NCBI GenBank assembly: GCA_947173895.1
Contig: CAMWGU010000019.1
Span: 1-39,310 of the forward strand
Source: an uncultured Bacteroides sp.
Lineage (GTDB): Bacteria > Bacteroidota > Bacteroidia > Bacteroidales > Bacteroidaceae
Direction of reading: 5' to 3'
DNA length: 39,310 bases
Each line of letters starts with the position of its first letter. The stretch's first letter is position 1. Below the pieces are notes generated by a model. The model ran no database searches. It was not told the origin of the DNA and was given only the letters and a program-made list of their open reading frames with translations. Below, piece by piece: positions 7,556 to 14,721 of the stretch. The position numbers and the translations under genes are program-made.

Positions 7556-9208
7556 TCAGATGATTTCAATTCCTTGCTTTTTGCATAATTCTAACCCTAT
7601 ATCCTTTAATTTGAATTTCTGTATCTTTCCACTGCCTGTCATCGGAAATTCATCGACAAAGAAGATGTATTTGGGTATTTTGTAGCGGGCTATTTTACCA
7701 TCGCAGAAATCACGGACATCAAATTCGTTCATCTCCACTCCTTCGTGTAGAATGATGAATGCACCTACAGCCTCTCCGTATCTTTTAGACGGAATTCCGG
7801 CTACTTGTACGTCTTTTATGCCTTTCATCTGATAAAGGAATTCTTCTATTTCCCGTGGATAGATATTCTCTCCGCCGCGAATGATCATGTCTTTTATGCG
7901 TCCGGTGATACGGTAATTACCGTCTTCGTCTTTCACACCTAGGTCTCCCGAATGGAGGAAACCGTTTGCATCAATCACTTCGGCTGTAGCTTCGGGATTT
8001 TTATAATATCCCTTCATGGTGTTATAGCCTTTGTTGCACATTTCGCCTTGTATGCCTACCGGACATTCCTCACCGGTTTCCGGGTCGAGGACTTTTACTT
8101 CCGTAAATTCAAAGTCGCGTCCCACGGTGTTGCAACGTACATCAAACGGATCGTCAAGGCGGGTTGCGGTCATGCCGGGAGAAGCTTCCGTCAGTCCGTA
8201 CACACTGGTGACTTTCATATACATTTTTTCTTCCACGCGTTTCATCAGTTCTACCGGACAGAGGGAGCCGGCCATGATGCCCGTGCGCAAAGAGGACATG
8301 TCGAACATATCGAACATGGGATGGTTCAGTTCGGCAATGAACATGGTTGGTACACCATACAGGGCAGTGCATCGTTCTTTATGGATGGAGGCAAGTACTA
8401 CCAAAGGGTCGAACCGTTCTACCATGACTTGTGTGCATCCATGTGTGAGACAGTTCATGGTGGCCAGTACTACACCGAAACAATGAAACAGGGGGACACA
8501 CACGCACAGTTTGTCGTCAGATGTGAATTTCATGTGCTCGCCTGTGAGAAAGCCGTTGTTGCTGATGTTATAGTGGGTAAGCATCACTCCCTTGGGAAAT
8601 CCTGTCGTACCGGAGGTGTATTGCATGTTCACCGTGTCGTGGCAATTTACTTGGGCTTTGGCTTCCAGCAGTTTGTCGTTGTCCACATTGCATCCTAGCA
8701 GTAGAATCTCGGACGTGTTATACATGCCCCGGTATTTTTCCGGACCGATGTAGATCACATTCTTCATGCAGGGAAAGCGTTTGCTTTTCAGGTATCCGCG
8801 TTGGCTGGTTTTCAGTTCGGGCAGCATGGTGTAGACCATATTGACGTAGTCATTGCTGCCACGATCTCCGTTCACGATACATAGTGTATGCATGTCCGAA
8901 TTCTGACAAAGATACTCCAGTTCGGCTTGTTTGTAGTTGGTATTTACGGTGACGGCTACTGCGCCAATTTTGGCGCAGGCATATAAAAAAGTCAGCCAGT
9001 CGGGCACATTGCCTGCCCAGATACCTACATGGGTGCCTCGCTTTACGCCGATGGCGAGTAATCCTTTTGCCATATTGTCTACGCGTGCATTGAACTGGCT
9101 CCAAGTGAAGCGCAGGTTGCGGTCGGAATATACAATGTATTCTTTGTCGGGGGTGGTGAGGGCCCAGTGTTCGAGCCAGTCACCAAGGGTTCGGGTACTT
9201 AATTCCAT
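7556..9208 (-). CDS. AMP-binding acyl-CoA ligase
   Basis: 550-aa member of the acyl-CoA synthetase/AMP-binding family, which activates a carboxylic acid through an acyl-AMP and then thioesterifies CoA. The P-loop [11 protein letters not shown] is near residues 197-207, [10 protein letters not shown] follows in the middle, HSGDLG and [16 protein letters not shown] mark the hinge, and the C-terminal catalytic-type Lys is in [11 protein letters not shown] near 523-533. Overall it resembles medium/long-chain fatty-acid CoA ligases, but the substrate is not readable. The start ATG is 6 bases after the stop of the XRE-cupin gene, so they form an operon, and the regulator probably senses something linked to this enzyme's substrate or product. 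Confidence 0.93.
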   Translation of the reverse strand: MELSTRTLGDWLEHWALTTPDKEYIVYSDRNLRFTWSQFNARVDNMAKGLLAIGVKRGTHVGIWAGNVPDWLTFLYACAKIGAVAVTVNTNYKQAELEYLCQNSDMHTLCIVNGDRGSNDYVNMVYTMLPELKTSQRGYLKSKRFPCMKNVIYIGPEKYRGMYNTSEILLLGCNVDNDKLLEAKAQVNCHDTVNMQYTSGTTGFPKGVMLTHYNISNNGFLTGEHMKFTSDDKLCVCVPLFHCFGVVLATMNCLTHGCTQVMVERFDPLVVLASIHKERCTALYGVPTMFIAELNHPMFDMFDMSSLRTGIMAGSLCPVELMKRVEEKMYMKVTSVYGLTEASPGMTATRLDDPFDVRCNTVGRDFEFTEVKVLDPETGEECPVGIQGEMCNKGYNTMKGYYKNPEATAEVIDANGFLHSGDLGVKDEDGNYRITGRIKDMIIRGGENIYPREIEEFLYQMKGIKDVQVAGIPSKRYGEAVGAFIILHEGVEMNEFDVRDFCDGKIARYKIPKYIFFVDEFPMTGSGKIQKFKLKDIGLELCKKQGIEII

Positions 9209-9214
9209 GATAAA

Positions 9215-9790
9215 TTAAATAGGGGTATAAATAACGGCCAGTATTTTGGCGGCCTGTCCTTGGTAACCGTGTACGTGGTGCGGAACGATAGAGTCGTAGT
9301 AGATGCTGTCGCCGGCTTTAATTTGATGAGTCTTTTTCCCGTGGCATACTTCGATGGTTCCTTCCATCACGTAAATGAACTCTTCGCCTTCGTGCGAGGA
9401 AAGTGAGTATTGGGTTTCATCGGTCGGTTCAACATCTACGATAAACGGTTCCATGTGTCGGTCGGCTTTCGATTTGGACAGCGAATGGTAACGCATGTGG
9501 GTACGCAGATCCATTGCATTGTTCGAGAAACTGATGGTGGCATCGGTTTCTTGTTTCCGGCAGATTACCGCTCCTTGTTCTTCTTTGTCGTCCAGAAATG
9601 TGCCTAGGCGCACGCCTAAGGCACGGGCTATTTTGATAAGGGGAGCCAGTGAGGGCAGGTCTACATTGTTCTCTATACGTTCTATTTGTTCTTCGGCCAA
9701 ACCCGAGCGTACGGCTAGTTCGGCAATGCTGATTTCTTTTGTTTCGCGTAGCGATTTTATTTTCTCACCAATAATCTTTGTGCTATCCAT
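9215..9790 (-). CDS. XRE-family regulator with C-terminal cupin domain
   Basis: 191 aa. Residues ~8-63 form a Cro/C1-type helix-turn-helix (SIAELAVRSGLAEEQIERIE). Residues ~110-190 form a small cupin (SSHEGEEFIYVMEGTIEV, then AGDSIYYDSIVPHHVHG) with the usual Glu/His metal- or ligand-binding residues. Such proteins (PuuR/SutR-like layout) usually repress or activate neighbouring catabolic genes in response to a small molecule. It is first in the operon with the acyl-CoA ligase and reads away from ribE. A perfect palindrome with 18-bp arms at 9862-9902, upstream of its -7 box (9839-9832), is the obvious candidate operator. Confidence 0.92.
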   Translation of the reverse strand: MDSTKIIGEKIKSLRETKEISIAELAVRSGLAEEQIERIENNVDLPSLAPLIKIARALGVRLGTFLDDKEEQGAVICRKQETDATISFSNNAMDLRTHMRYHSLSKSKADRHMEPFIVDVEPTDETQYSLSSHEGEEFIYVMEGTIEVCHGKKTHQIKAGDSIYYDSIVPHHVHGYQGQAAKILAVIYTPI

Positions 9791-9831
9791 GGTTTGTTCT
9801 TTATGTTTAAATTTGCAAAGTATAATAAATA

Positions 9832-9932
9832 CAAAGATATATAAAATCTGTGAGGTTTTATGCCTGTTGGATAAAGAAACTGTTTTTCTTTATCCAACAG
9901 GCGTGCGGATCGAGATTTTTTATCTACATTTG
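9832..9932. promoter_or_regulatory. Divergent promoters with central 18-bp-arm palindrome (putative operator)
   Basis: Minus-strand -7 box TATCTTTG at 9839-9832 serves the XRE-cupin operon; plus-strand -7 box TACATTTG at 9925-9932 serves ribE. Between them lies a perfect inverted repeat, arms 9862-9879 and 9885-9902 (arm GCCTGTTGGATAAAGAAA), 5-base centre CTGTT. The gap from each -7 box to the palindrome is 22 bases on both sides, so the dyad is exactly centred and covers the place of both -33 elements. No T-run suited to a terminator follows on either strand. Confidence 0.7.
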
Positions 9933-9963
9933 CTGTGGATTTTTAAATTAAAGACTATAACTT

Positions 9964-10566
9964 ATGTTCTCAGGAATTGTAGAAGAATATGCGGAGGTGA
10001 TACGCATTGTAAGGGAGCAGGAGAATCTGCATCTCACTTTGAAATGTTCGTTTGTAGACGAATTGAAAATAGACCAAAGTGTTTCTCATAACGGTGTGTG
10101 CCTGACTGTGGTCGGCCTGCAGGACGGCGCATATACGGTGACTGCCATGAAGGAAACGATAGAACGTTCTAATATCGGCTTGTTGGAAGTGGGAAATAAG
10201 GTGAACGTGGAACGTAGCATGATGATGAATGGAAGGTTGGACGGTCATATTGTGCAGGGGCATGTGGACCAGACTGCCAAGTGTATAGATATAAAGGATG
10301 CTGAAGGTAGTTGGTATTTCACGTTCAAGTATGCGTTTGACAAGGATATGGCAAGGCGCGGTTATCTGACGGTGGACAAGGGTTCGGTGACTGTCAACGG
10401 GGTGAGCCTGACGGTTTGCAATCCCACGGAAGATACATTTCAGGTGGCTATAATTCCTTATACATACGAGCATACTAATTTTCATACTTTCCAGGTAGGA
10501 AGTGTTGTGAACATAGAGTTTGATATCATTGGCAAGTATTTGAGCCGCATGATGCAACTTTCATGA
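9964..10566 (+). CDS. ribE: Riboflavin synthase alpha chain
   Basis: 200-aa enzyme that dismutates two 6,7-dimethyl-8-ribityllumazine molecules to riboflavin. It begins with the family hallmark MFSGIVEE and has two lumazine-binding repeats, each with an NGV(C/S)LTV segment (near residues 43 and 143) and HI(V)QGHVD at the start of the second. Length is normal for the family (about 200-215 aa). A -7 box lies at 9925-9932. It stands alone rather than in a rib operon, which is usual in Bacteroidales, and shares its upstream region with the XRE-cupin operon. Confidence 0.96.
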   Translation: MFSGIVEEYAEVIRIVREQENLHLTLKCSFVDELKIDQSVSHNGVCLTVVGLQDGAYTVTAMKETIERSNIGLLEVGNKVNVERSMMMNGRLDGHIVQGHVDQTAKCIDIKDAEGSWYFTFKYAFDKDMARRGYLTVDKGSVTVNGVSLTVCNPTEDTFQVAIIPYTYEHTNFHTFQVGSVVNIEFDIIGKYLSRMMQLS

Positions 10567-10679
10567 TCGGCCTTTTCTGTTACAGGCTGCACTGGTCGTA
10601 AGAAACAATGTCCGGCATGAAATTTGCATGTCGTGCAAAAGTGATCGGGTGTGGCCTGTAGCGGGTAAGGTGAGAAGGT

Positions 10680-11999
10680 TTACAGATCTTTCAGCAGAAT
10701 CTTGCTGGTACTTTGGTAATATTCCTTGCGCGCATTGGCCAATGCTTCCCATGTACCGCTGTATCGTTCTTTATCTATTTTGAAGGCTTCTGTTCCGGCT
10801 ATGTCCAGCCTGTTCAAAAGCATTGCCACATTCATTCGGTTTATATCAATCGATGGCAAGTAGCCTGTATTTTCGTCTTCATTCTCTGGCGATGTTTCAT
10901 ATATCATGTGCATGTCCTGTAGTTCGTATAAGATTTTTTTAGTAAGCCTTATCGGGATTTTATGTTCGTCGCTGAGCGTTTCGGCGGTATAGGGCGGCTC
11001 TTCCGTTTCAAAACGTTTGCATATAAGAGACATGATGAGGATGCATAGGAAATCGTGATAGCGGCGGCTGATGTGGGCCGTTTCTTTACTGAAGCTGTAA
11101 TTGCGCAGGTTTTGTGCCACGTAGCATAGTTCTGCACCATACAGGCAGATCCCCCATGAAATTTGCGCCCATAGCAAAAACATGGGGATGGCGGCGAAAC
11201 TACCATAGATGGCATTGTATCTTGATACCCAGATTTGGCTGCCTATATATAAGTATTGGAAGGCTTGAAAGGCGGTTCCTGCTATGATGCCCGGAATAAT
11301 GGCATACTTTAGTTTTACCTTGGTGTTGGGCATGAAGACGAATAGCCCGGTAAACATTCCCCATGTCAGGATAAAAGGGATGAGGCGAACCAGGAATTTT
11401 ACCAGTGGAGCCAGTAGTACGAAGTCTTCCATGTTTTTCACCATCGTGGACATGAAGATGGTAAGGCCGCTGGAGAGTACGATTAGTAGGGGAAGTAACA
11501 GCAGGATGGAGAAGTAGTCGGTCATTTTGCGATATAATGTGCGAGGTTTTTTCACCTGCCATATATAGTTGAATGTACGTTCGATGTTATACGTCAGACT
11601 CAGAATGGTCCAGAATAACATAATCAGGCCTATGCCGATAAAAATGCCGCTTTTGGCATGTACGAGGTAGGAGTCTATCAGGCCGAGAATGGTTTCTGCC
11701 GCCACGTTTTGTCCTTCAAAGCCATTGCGGAACTGGGTTTCCAGCAGGTTGGAGAAGCCAAAGCCGCGTGCGATGGCGAATAGGATGGCCAGTATGGGGA
11801 TGATGGACAGCAGTGTGCTGTATGTCAGTGCGGATGCTTTGTTCAGAATACGTCCTTGCGTGAACTCGCGGACGGAAAGGGTGGCGATTTTTATTGCATC
11901 ATAGAATATCCCGCGGGATTTGCTGACTTCGTCTTCCGTCACCCGCCATATATCTTCTTTGAGAAAGGATTGCAAGCCTTTCAGTCTTTCCTTGTTCAT
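10680..11999 (-). CDS. YihY/BrkB-family inner-membrane protein
   Basis: 439 aa. The N-terminal ~320 residues contain about six membrane segments, including NKASALTYSTLLSIIPILAIL, the conserved entry of the YihY/virulence factor BrkB family (once misannotated as RNase BN). The C-terminal ~120 residues are soluble and winged-helix-like (LICKRFETEEPPYTAETLSDEHKIP), an extension seen in Bacteroidetes members. Transport or envelope function is unproven for the family. It lies just downstream of rnpB on the same strand (about 26 bases between the RNA 3' end and this ATG). Confidence 0.9.
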   Translation of the reverse strand: MNKERLKGLQSFLKEDIWRVTEDEVSKSRGIFYDAIKIATLSVREFTQGRILNKASALTYSTLLSIIPILAILFAIARGFGFSNLLETQFRNGFEGQNVAAETILGLIDSYLVHAKSGIFIGIGLIMLFWTILSLTYNIERTFNYIWQVKKPRTLYRKMTDYFSILLLLPLLIVLSSGLTIFMSTMVKNMEDFVLLAPLVKFLVRLIPFILTWGMFTGLFVFMPNTKVKLKYAIIPGIIAGTAFQAFQYLYIGSQIWVSRYNAIYGSFAAIPMFLLWAQISWGICLYGAELCYVAQNLRNYSFSKETAHISRRYHDFLCILIMSLICKRFETEEPPYTAETLSDEHKIPIRLTKKILYELQDMHMIYETSPENEDENTGYLPSIDINRMNVAMLLNRLDIAGTEAFKIDKERYSGTWEALANARKEYYQSTSKILLKDL

Positions 12000-12025
12000 G
12001 TTGCTCGTGGATTTGGAATAGAAAA

Positions 12026-12403
12026 AGAAAGCAGCCGGTCTGTAAGCCGGGTTCTGTCCATCGCCTTATGGCGAAGTGTCTGTCATTTATCTACGCCTGT
12101 TGTCACCAACAGGCTCTAGCGGTCCACCCACCGACGTGGGGCGAGCAACCCTCATAATGCCGGTTTACATGACCTTACAACTCCTAAGACGCACAGCCCG
12201 ACATGTCACCATGTGGCTGGTGGGCTCTTACTCCACCTTCTCACCCTTACCTCGTTTCTCGAGAAGAGAAGCGGGGCGGTTGTTTTCTTCTACGTTACTT
12301 CACCCTCGCGGACGACTTTCTGTTAGGAAGTAGGATGCTCTGTGTTGCCCGGACTTTCCTCTTCCGCCTTATGGCGTCAGCGACAGACCGACCGACTGCT
12401 TTC
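12026..12403 (-). ncRNA. rnpB: RNase P RNA (bacterial type A)
   Basis: On the minus strand the P4/CR-I hallmark GAGGAAAGTCCGGGC lies at 12361-12347 and the 3' hallmark ACAGAACCCGGCTTACAG at 12057-12040. The ends pair as P1 (GAAAGCAGTCGGTC near 12403-12390 with GACCGGCTGCTTTC at 12040-12027, one G-U). Length of about 378 nt is typical for type A. It is the ribozyme that matures tRNA 5' ends. The -7 box TATATTTG at 12417-12410 puts transcription start near 12403, matching the P1 end. Several long reading frames across it on the plus strand (such as 12076-12333) are shadows of this RNA. Confidence 0.97.
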
Positions 12404-12409
12404 GGGGTG

Positions 12410-12417
12410 CAAATATA
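12410..12417 (-). promoter_or_regulatory. rnpB -7 box
   Basis: TATATTTG on the minus strand, seven bases before the predicted RNA 5' end. No convincing -33 element was found. Confidence 0.6.
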
Positions 12418-12420
12418 GTG

Positions 12421-12783
12421 TTTTTAGCTTAAAAGAGGAGACGGTTAGGTCGAAAAAGTGAGGAGTGTTACGAAAAAAAAGGAAATAACAGGAAGAAAGG
12501 GATGTGAATGGTGGCGAAAATGAATAAGACGAAGGTTATTATTGGTTTGGCGCATCCTTAGTTCTTTGGAGCCTTATATAAAGTTGTTCATGGCCGTCTC
12601 CATTCTTAAAACTCCGCCGGTGTTCTAATGAATACCGTCGGTGTTTTATAGAATTTCGGCGGTGTTCATTAGAACACCGGCGGAGTTTTAAGAATGGAGA
12701 CGGCCGATGGCAAGTATTCTTTGGTAAGTGAAGACGTTTCCGGCCGTAAAGGATGACGTTTGCGTGTTAGCGAGGCGCTGTAT
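12421..12783. other. Intergenic region between rnpB and cbpA
   Basis: 363 bases without a gene. Apart from the hairpin element (12592-12705) I see nothing recognisable. In particular there is no cbpM-like ORF downstream of cbpA. Confidence 0.6.
12592..12705. repeat. 114-bp near-perfect hairpin element made of 21-bp repeats
   Basis: The outer arms are perfectly complementary over 41 bp (12592-12632 and 12665-12705), and the stem continues about 9 bp more if G-U pairs are allowed, leaving a loop of about 14 bases. Within it, a unit of the form CCGnCGGTGTTnTA repeats every 21 bases exactly (12614, 12635, 12656, 12677). The best unit contains GTGTTCATTAGAACAC, itself a dyad. It lies between the 3' end of cbpA and the rnpB promoter, both on the minus strand. 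It lacks a T-run, so it is not a simple terminator. It may be a dispersed palindromic repeat (REP/BIME-like). Confidence 0.8.
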
Positions 12784-13743
12784 TTAGTTGCCACTGTTTT
12801 TTAATTGGTGGAATAATTCTTTTTGGCGTTCGGTCAGCAGAGTGGGAATTGTGACATGGAAAGTCACAATCAAGTCACCACACTTTCCTTCTTCCTTATA
12901 TATAGGGAAACCTTTGCCTTTCAGGCGTACTTTGGTTTCGCTCTGTGTTCCCGGCTTTATTTTCAGTTTTACCTTTCCGTTCCATGTCTCCACTGTTTCC
13001 TCTCCGCCTAGTATGGCGGTGTATAAGTTGAGTGGTGCTTTGATGTGCAAGTCGTTTCCTCGCCGCTTGAATACCGGATTGCCTGCAATGACAAATGTGA
13101 TGTACAAATCGCCGGCAGGGCCTCCGTTTATGCCCGGTGCTCCATGGCCGCGTAATTTGATGGTTTGCCCGTTGGCAATGCCTGCCGGAACGGTGATGCG
13201 TATGTTCTTTCCGTTCACACTGAGCACCTGTTTGTGTGTTTCGGCTGCTTCGCGCAGCGACAGGTGTAGTTCGGCATTGTAGTCTTGCCCGCGAAATCCG
13301 TCGTTTCGTCGGGAGCCGGCATATCCTTGGTGTCCGAACAGTTCTTCAAAGAAATCGGAGAATCCGTTTGTACTGTCTCCAAAATGTGCATTTCTGGCAC
13401 CTTTGAATCCTTCTTTCCCATTGTCCCTGTACCAACGGCTGCCATGCCCGTTTGTGCTGCTTCCGCTGAAACCGCCGGTGTTTCCGTAGGTTTTCTTTTG
13501 CCTATCAAATTCATCCGCATGTTTCCAGTGTTCGCCATACTCATCGTATTTTTTACGTTTCTCCGGATCGCTCAGCACTTCGTTGGCTTCGTTTATTTCT
13601 TGAAACTTATCTTTGGCCGCAGGATCATTGGGGTTTAGGTCAGGATGATATTTGCGTGCCAACTTGCGGAAGGCCTTCTTAATATCTTCTGCAGTGGCGT
13701 TTTTGTCCACTCCCAGCACGTTGTAATAGTCAATGTAAGCCAT
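12784..13743 (-). CDS. cbpA: CbpA-like DnaJ-family co-chaperone
   Basis: 319 aa. The J domain (residues 1-~70) has the HPD tripeptide at 33-35 that stimulates DnaK. A Gly/Ser/Asn/Phe-rich linker follows (~85-150). Then come the two beta-sandwich substrate-binding domains typical of DnaJ C-termini ([40 protein letters not shown]). There is no CxxCxGxG zinc finger, so it belongs with class II/CbpA proteins rather than DnaJ. It starts at ATG 13743. Bacterial cbpA is often followed by its modulator cbpM; none is present here. Confidence 0.9.
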   Translation of the reverse strand: MAYIDYYNVLGVDKNATAEDIKKAFRKLARKYHPDLNPNDPAAKDKFQEINEANEVLSDPEKRKKYDEYGEHWKHADEFDRQKKTYGNTGGFSGSSTNGHGSRWYRDNGKEGFKGARNAHFGDSTNGFSDFFEELFGHQGYAGSRRNDGFRGQDYNAELHLSLREAAETHKQVLSVNGKNIRITVPAGIANGQTIKLRGHGAPGINGGPAGDLYITFVIAGNPVFKRRGNDLHIKAPLNLYTAILGGEETVETWNGKVKLKIKPGTQSETKVRLKGKGFPIYKEEGKCGDLIVTFHVTIPTLLTERQKELFHQLKNSGN

Positions 13744-14064
13744 ATTGGTAATTGTTAAAAAATCGTCTCTCTTTATGAAAACAAAATATCTGGCAAATAG
13801 GTTGTGCGTTGGTTTGATTTTCTCTGATATTTTGTGATGGCTTTATGGATGCGGCTCGAAGGAAGAGAAAAGTACTGTTGGCAGTGTCTTTCCTGAGTAT
13901 GTCGACTGGTGCACTTTTTATGTGGAGAAGGTTCACAAAGTGACAGCAAACTCATGCCGCAGAAACGGAAACGGAGATTAACGACACTTGAAGTTGGAAT
14001 TTCTAAGTAAATTTTGGCAAAATGTATTATATTTGCAACCGAAAAGGTTTTGCGTTATTATTTG
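13744..14064. other. Intergenic region upstream of cbpA
   Basis: 321 bases. It must hold the cbpA promoter (minus) and carries a plus-strand -7 box TATATTTG at 14028-14035 for the downstream genes. Frames in the middle part on the minus strand (such as 13730-13936) have no recognisable protein features. Confidence 0.5.
14028..14035 (+). promoter_or_regulatory. -7 box for the His-rich protein / TonB receptor genes
   Basis: TATATTTG matches TAnnTTTG exactly and lies 30 bases before the small ORF at 14065. The -33 position is weak. Confidence 0.5.
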
Positions 14065-14190
14065 ATGCAATATATTGAGCGGGTAAAAGTGTTACGTCCA
14101 TATGCAATGCACCAATGGAAATTTGTTCCAAAGGAATGGACCGTGCCTGCCACGAAAAGAGAGTATTGTTTGGCGAGGAAAAAAGAATAA
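14065..14190 (+). CDS. Possible small upstream ORF (41 codons)
   Basis: An ATG 30 bases after the -7 box opens a 41-codon frame (MQYIERVKVLRPYAMHQWKF, and so on) ending in TAA at 14188-14190, four bases before the TTG start of the next gene. It has no signal peptide or known motif and is basic. It could be a leader ORF that couples translation to the TTG-started gene, or chance. Only position supports it. Confidence 0.25.
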   Translation: MQYIERVKVLRPYAMHQWKFVPKEWTVPATKREYCLARKKE

Positions 14191-14194
14191 TTAG

Positions 14195-14539
14195 TTGGGT
14201 AAGAGGGTAAAACACATAACGGTTTCGTTGTTGTTACTGACGCTGTTCTTGGCGTATCAGATAGGCATAACATCGTTTACTCACGTTCATATAGTGAACG
14301 GGGTGATGATTGTGCATTCTCATCCATCGTCGGACAAGAACCATAAACATACTACCGGGCAAGTGATTTCTATTGCTCATTTGAGTACAGTTCAGACTTT
14401 AGAGGCTGAATTGAGCATAGAATTGGAGGTGCTGCGTCCTGTGCTGTATATTTTGGAATATAATGTAAATACGTTTCGTGTAAAAGCACTTCATACGAGA
14501 TGCGTTCATTTGCGTGCCCCTCCTGTCTTCTATTGCTAA
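14195..14539 (+). CDS. His-rich single-pass membrane protein, TTG start
   Basis: 114 aa. A hydrophobic segment at residues ~8-27 is followed by a His cluster (H30, H32, H41, H43, H50, H52, in the context FTHVHIVNG and VHSHPSSDKNHKH), then a C-terminus with CVHLRAPP. The frame has a TAG directly before the TTG at 14195 and no ATG ahead of the membrane segment, so initiation must be at TTG. The spaced His residues after an export segment suggest metal binding in the periplasm or at the inner membrane. It precedes a TonB-dependent receptor by 182 bases on the same strand. I recall similar proteins before TonB receptors in Bacteroidales, but the function is not known; metal handling is inference. 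Confidence 0.6.
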   Translation: MGKRVKHITVSLLLLTLFLAYQIGITSFTHVHIVNGVMIVHSHPSSDKNHKHTTGQVISIAHLSTVQTLEAELSIELEVLRPVLYILEYNVNTFRVKALHTRCVHLRAPPVFYC

Positions 14540-14721
14540 AGCCATATAAAGAATATGTGTATCTTGTTTTCTGCTGTTTCCCGGCATCGGTTTTTCTTGA
14601 TTTCTTAAGAGGACGAATGGCGGTGGAGATGTTGTCAAACCTTTTTCAGGCAGCGGTGGCGAACACGTATTCTGTCATTTGAGTAGGAAAACGAAGATAA
14701 ATAATTTGAGCAATAGAAAAG
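14540..14721 (+). other. Leader region of the TonB receptor gene
   Basis: 182 bases between the His-rich gene and the receptor. No clear terminator or separate -7 box is visible, so read-through from the upstream gene is likely. A frame at 14500-14682 here lacks protein character. Confidence 0.4.

Noticed and set aside
7952-8698. 248-codon plus-strand frame opposite the acyl-CoA ligase
   Set aside because: Antisense shadow. The ligase carries all family motifs in the minus frame; this frame is His/Phe-rich noise.
9862-9902. Terminator of a transcript from either side
   Set aside because: Both flanking genes read away from it, and no T-run follows on either strand; an operator explains its centred position better.
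9495-10091. 198-codon plus-strand frame spanning the XRE-cupin/ribE intergenic region
   Set aside because: It crosses a real gene on the other strand, the palindrome and the start of ribE in another frame; no motif found.
12076-12418. Overlapping plus-strand reading frames of 71-85 codons
   Set aside because: They lie entirely within the RNase P RNA gene, whose conserved motifs are on the minus strand; the amino-acid composition is that of an RNA shadow.
12592-12705. Insertion-sequence remnant or Rho-independent terminator
   Set aside because: No transposase fragment or target duplication was seen and no T-run follows the stem; the internal 21-bp periodicity is not expected of IS ends.
14500-14682. 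60-codon plus-strand ORF before the TonB receptor
   Set aside because: It overlaps the end of the His-rich gene in another frame and has no start signal or motif.
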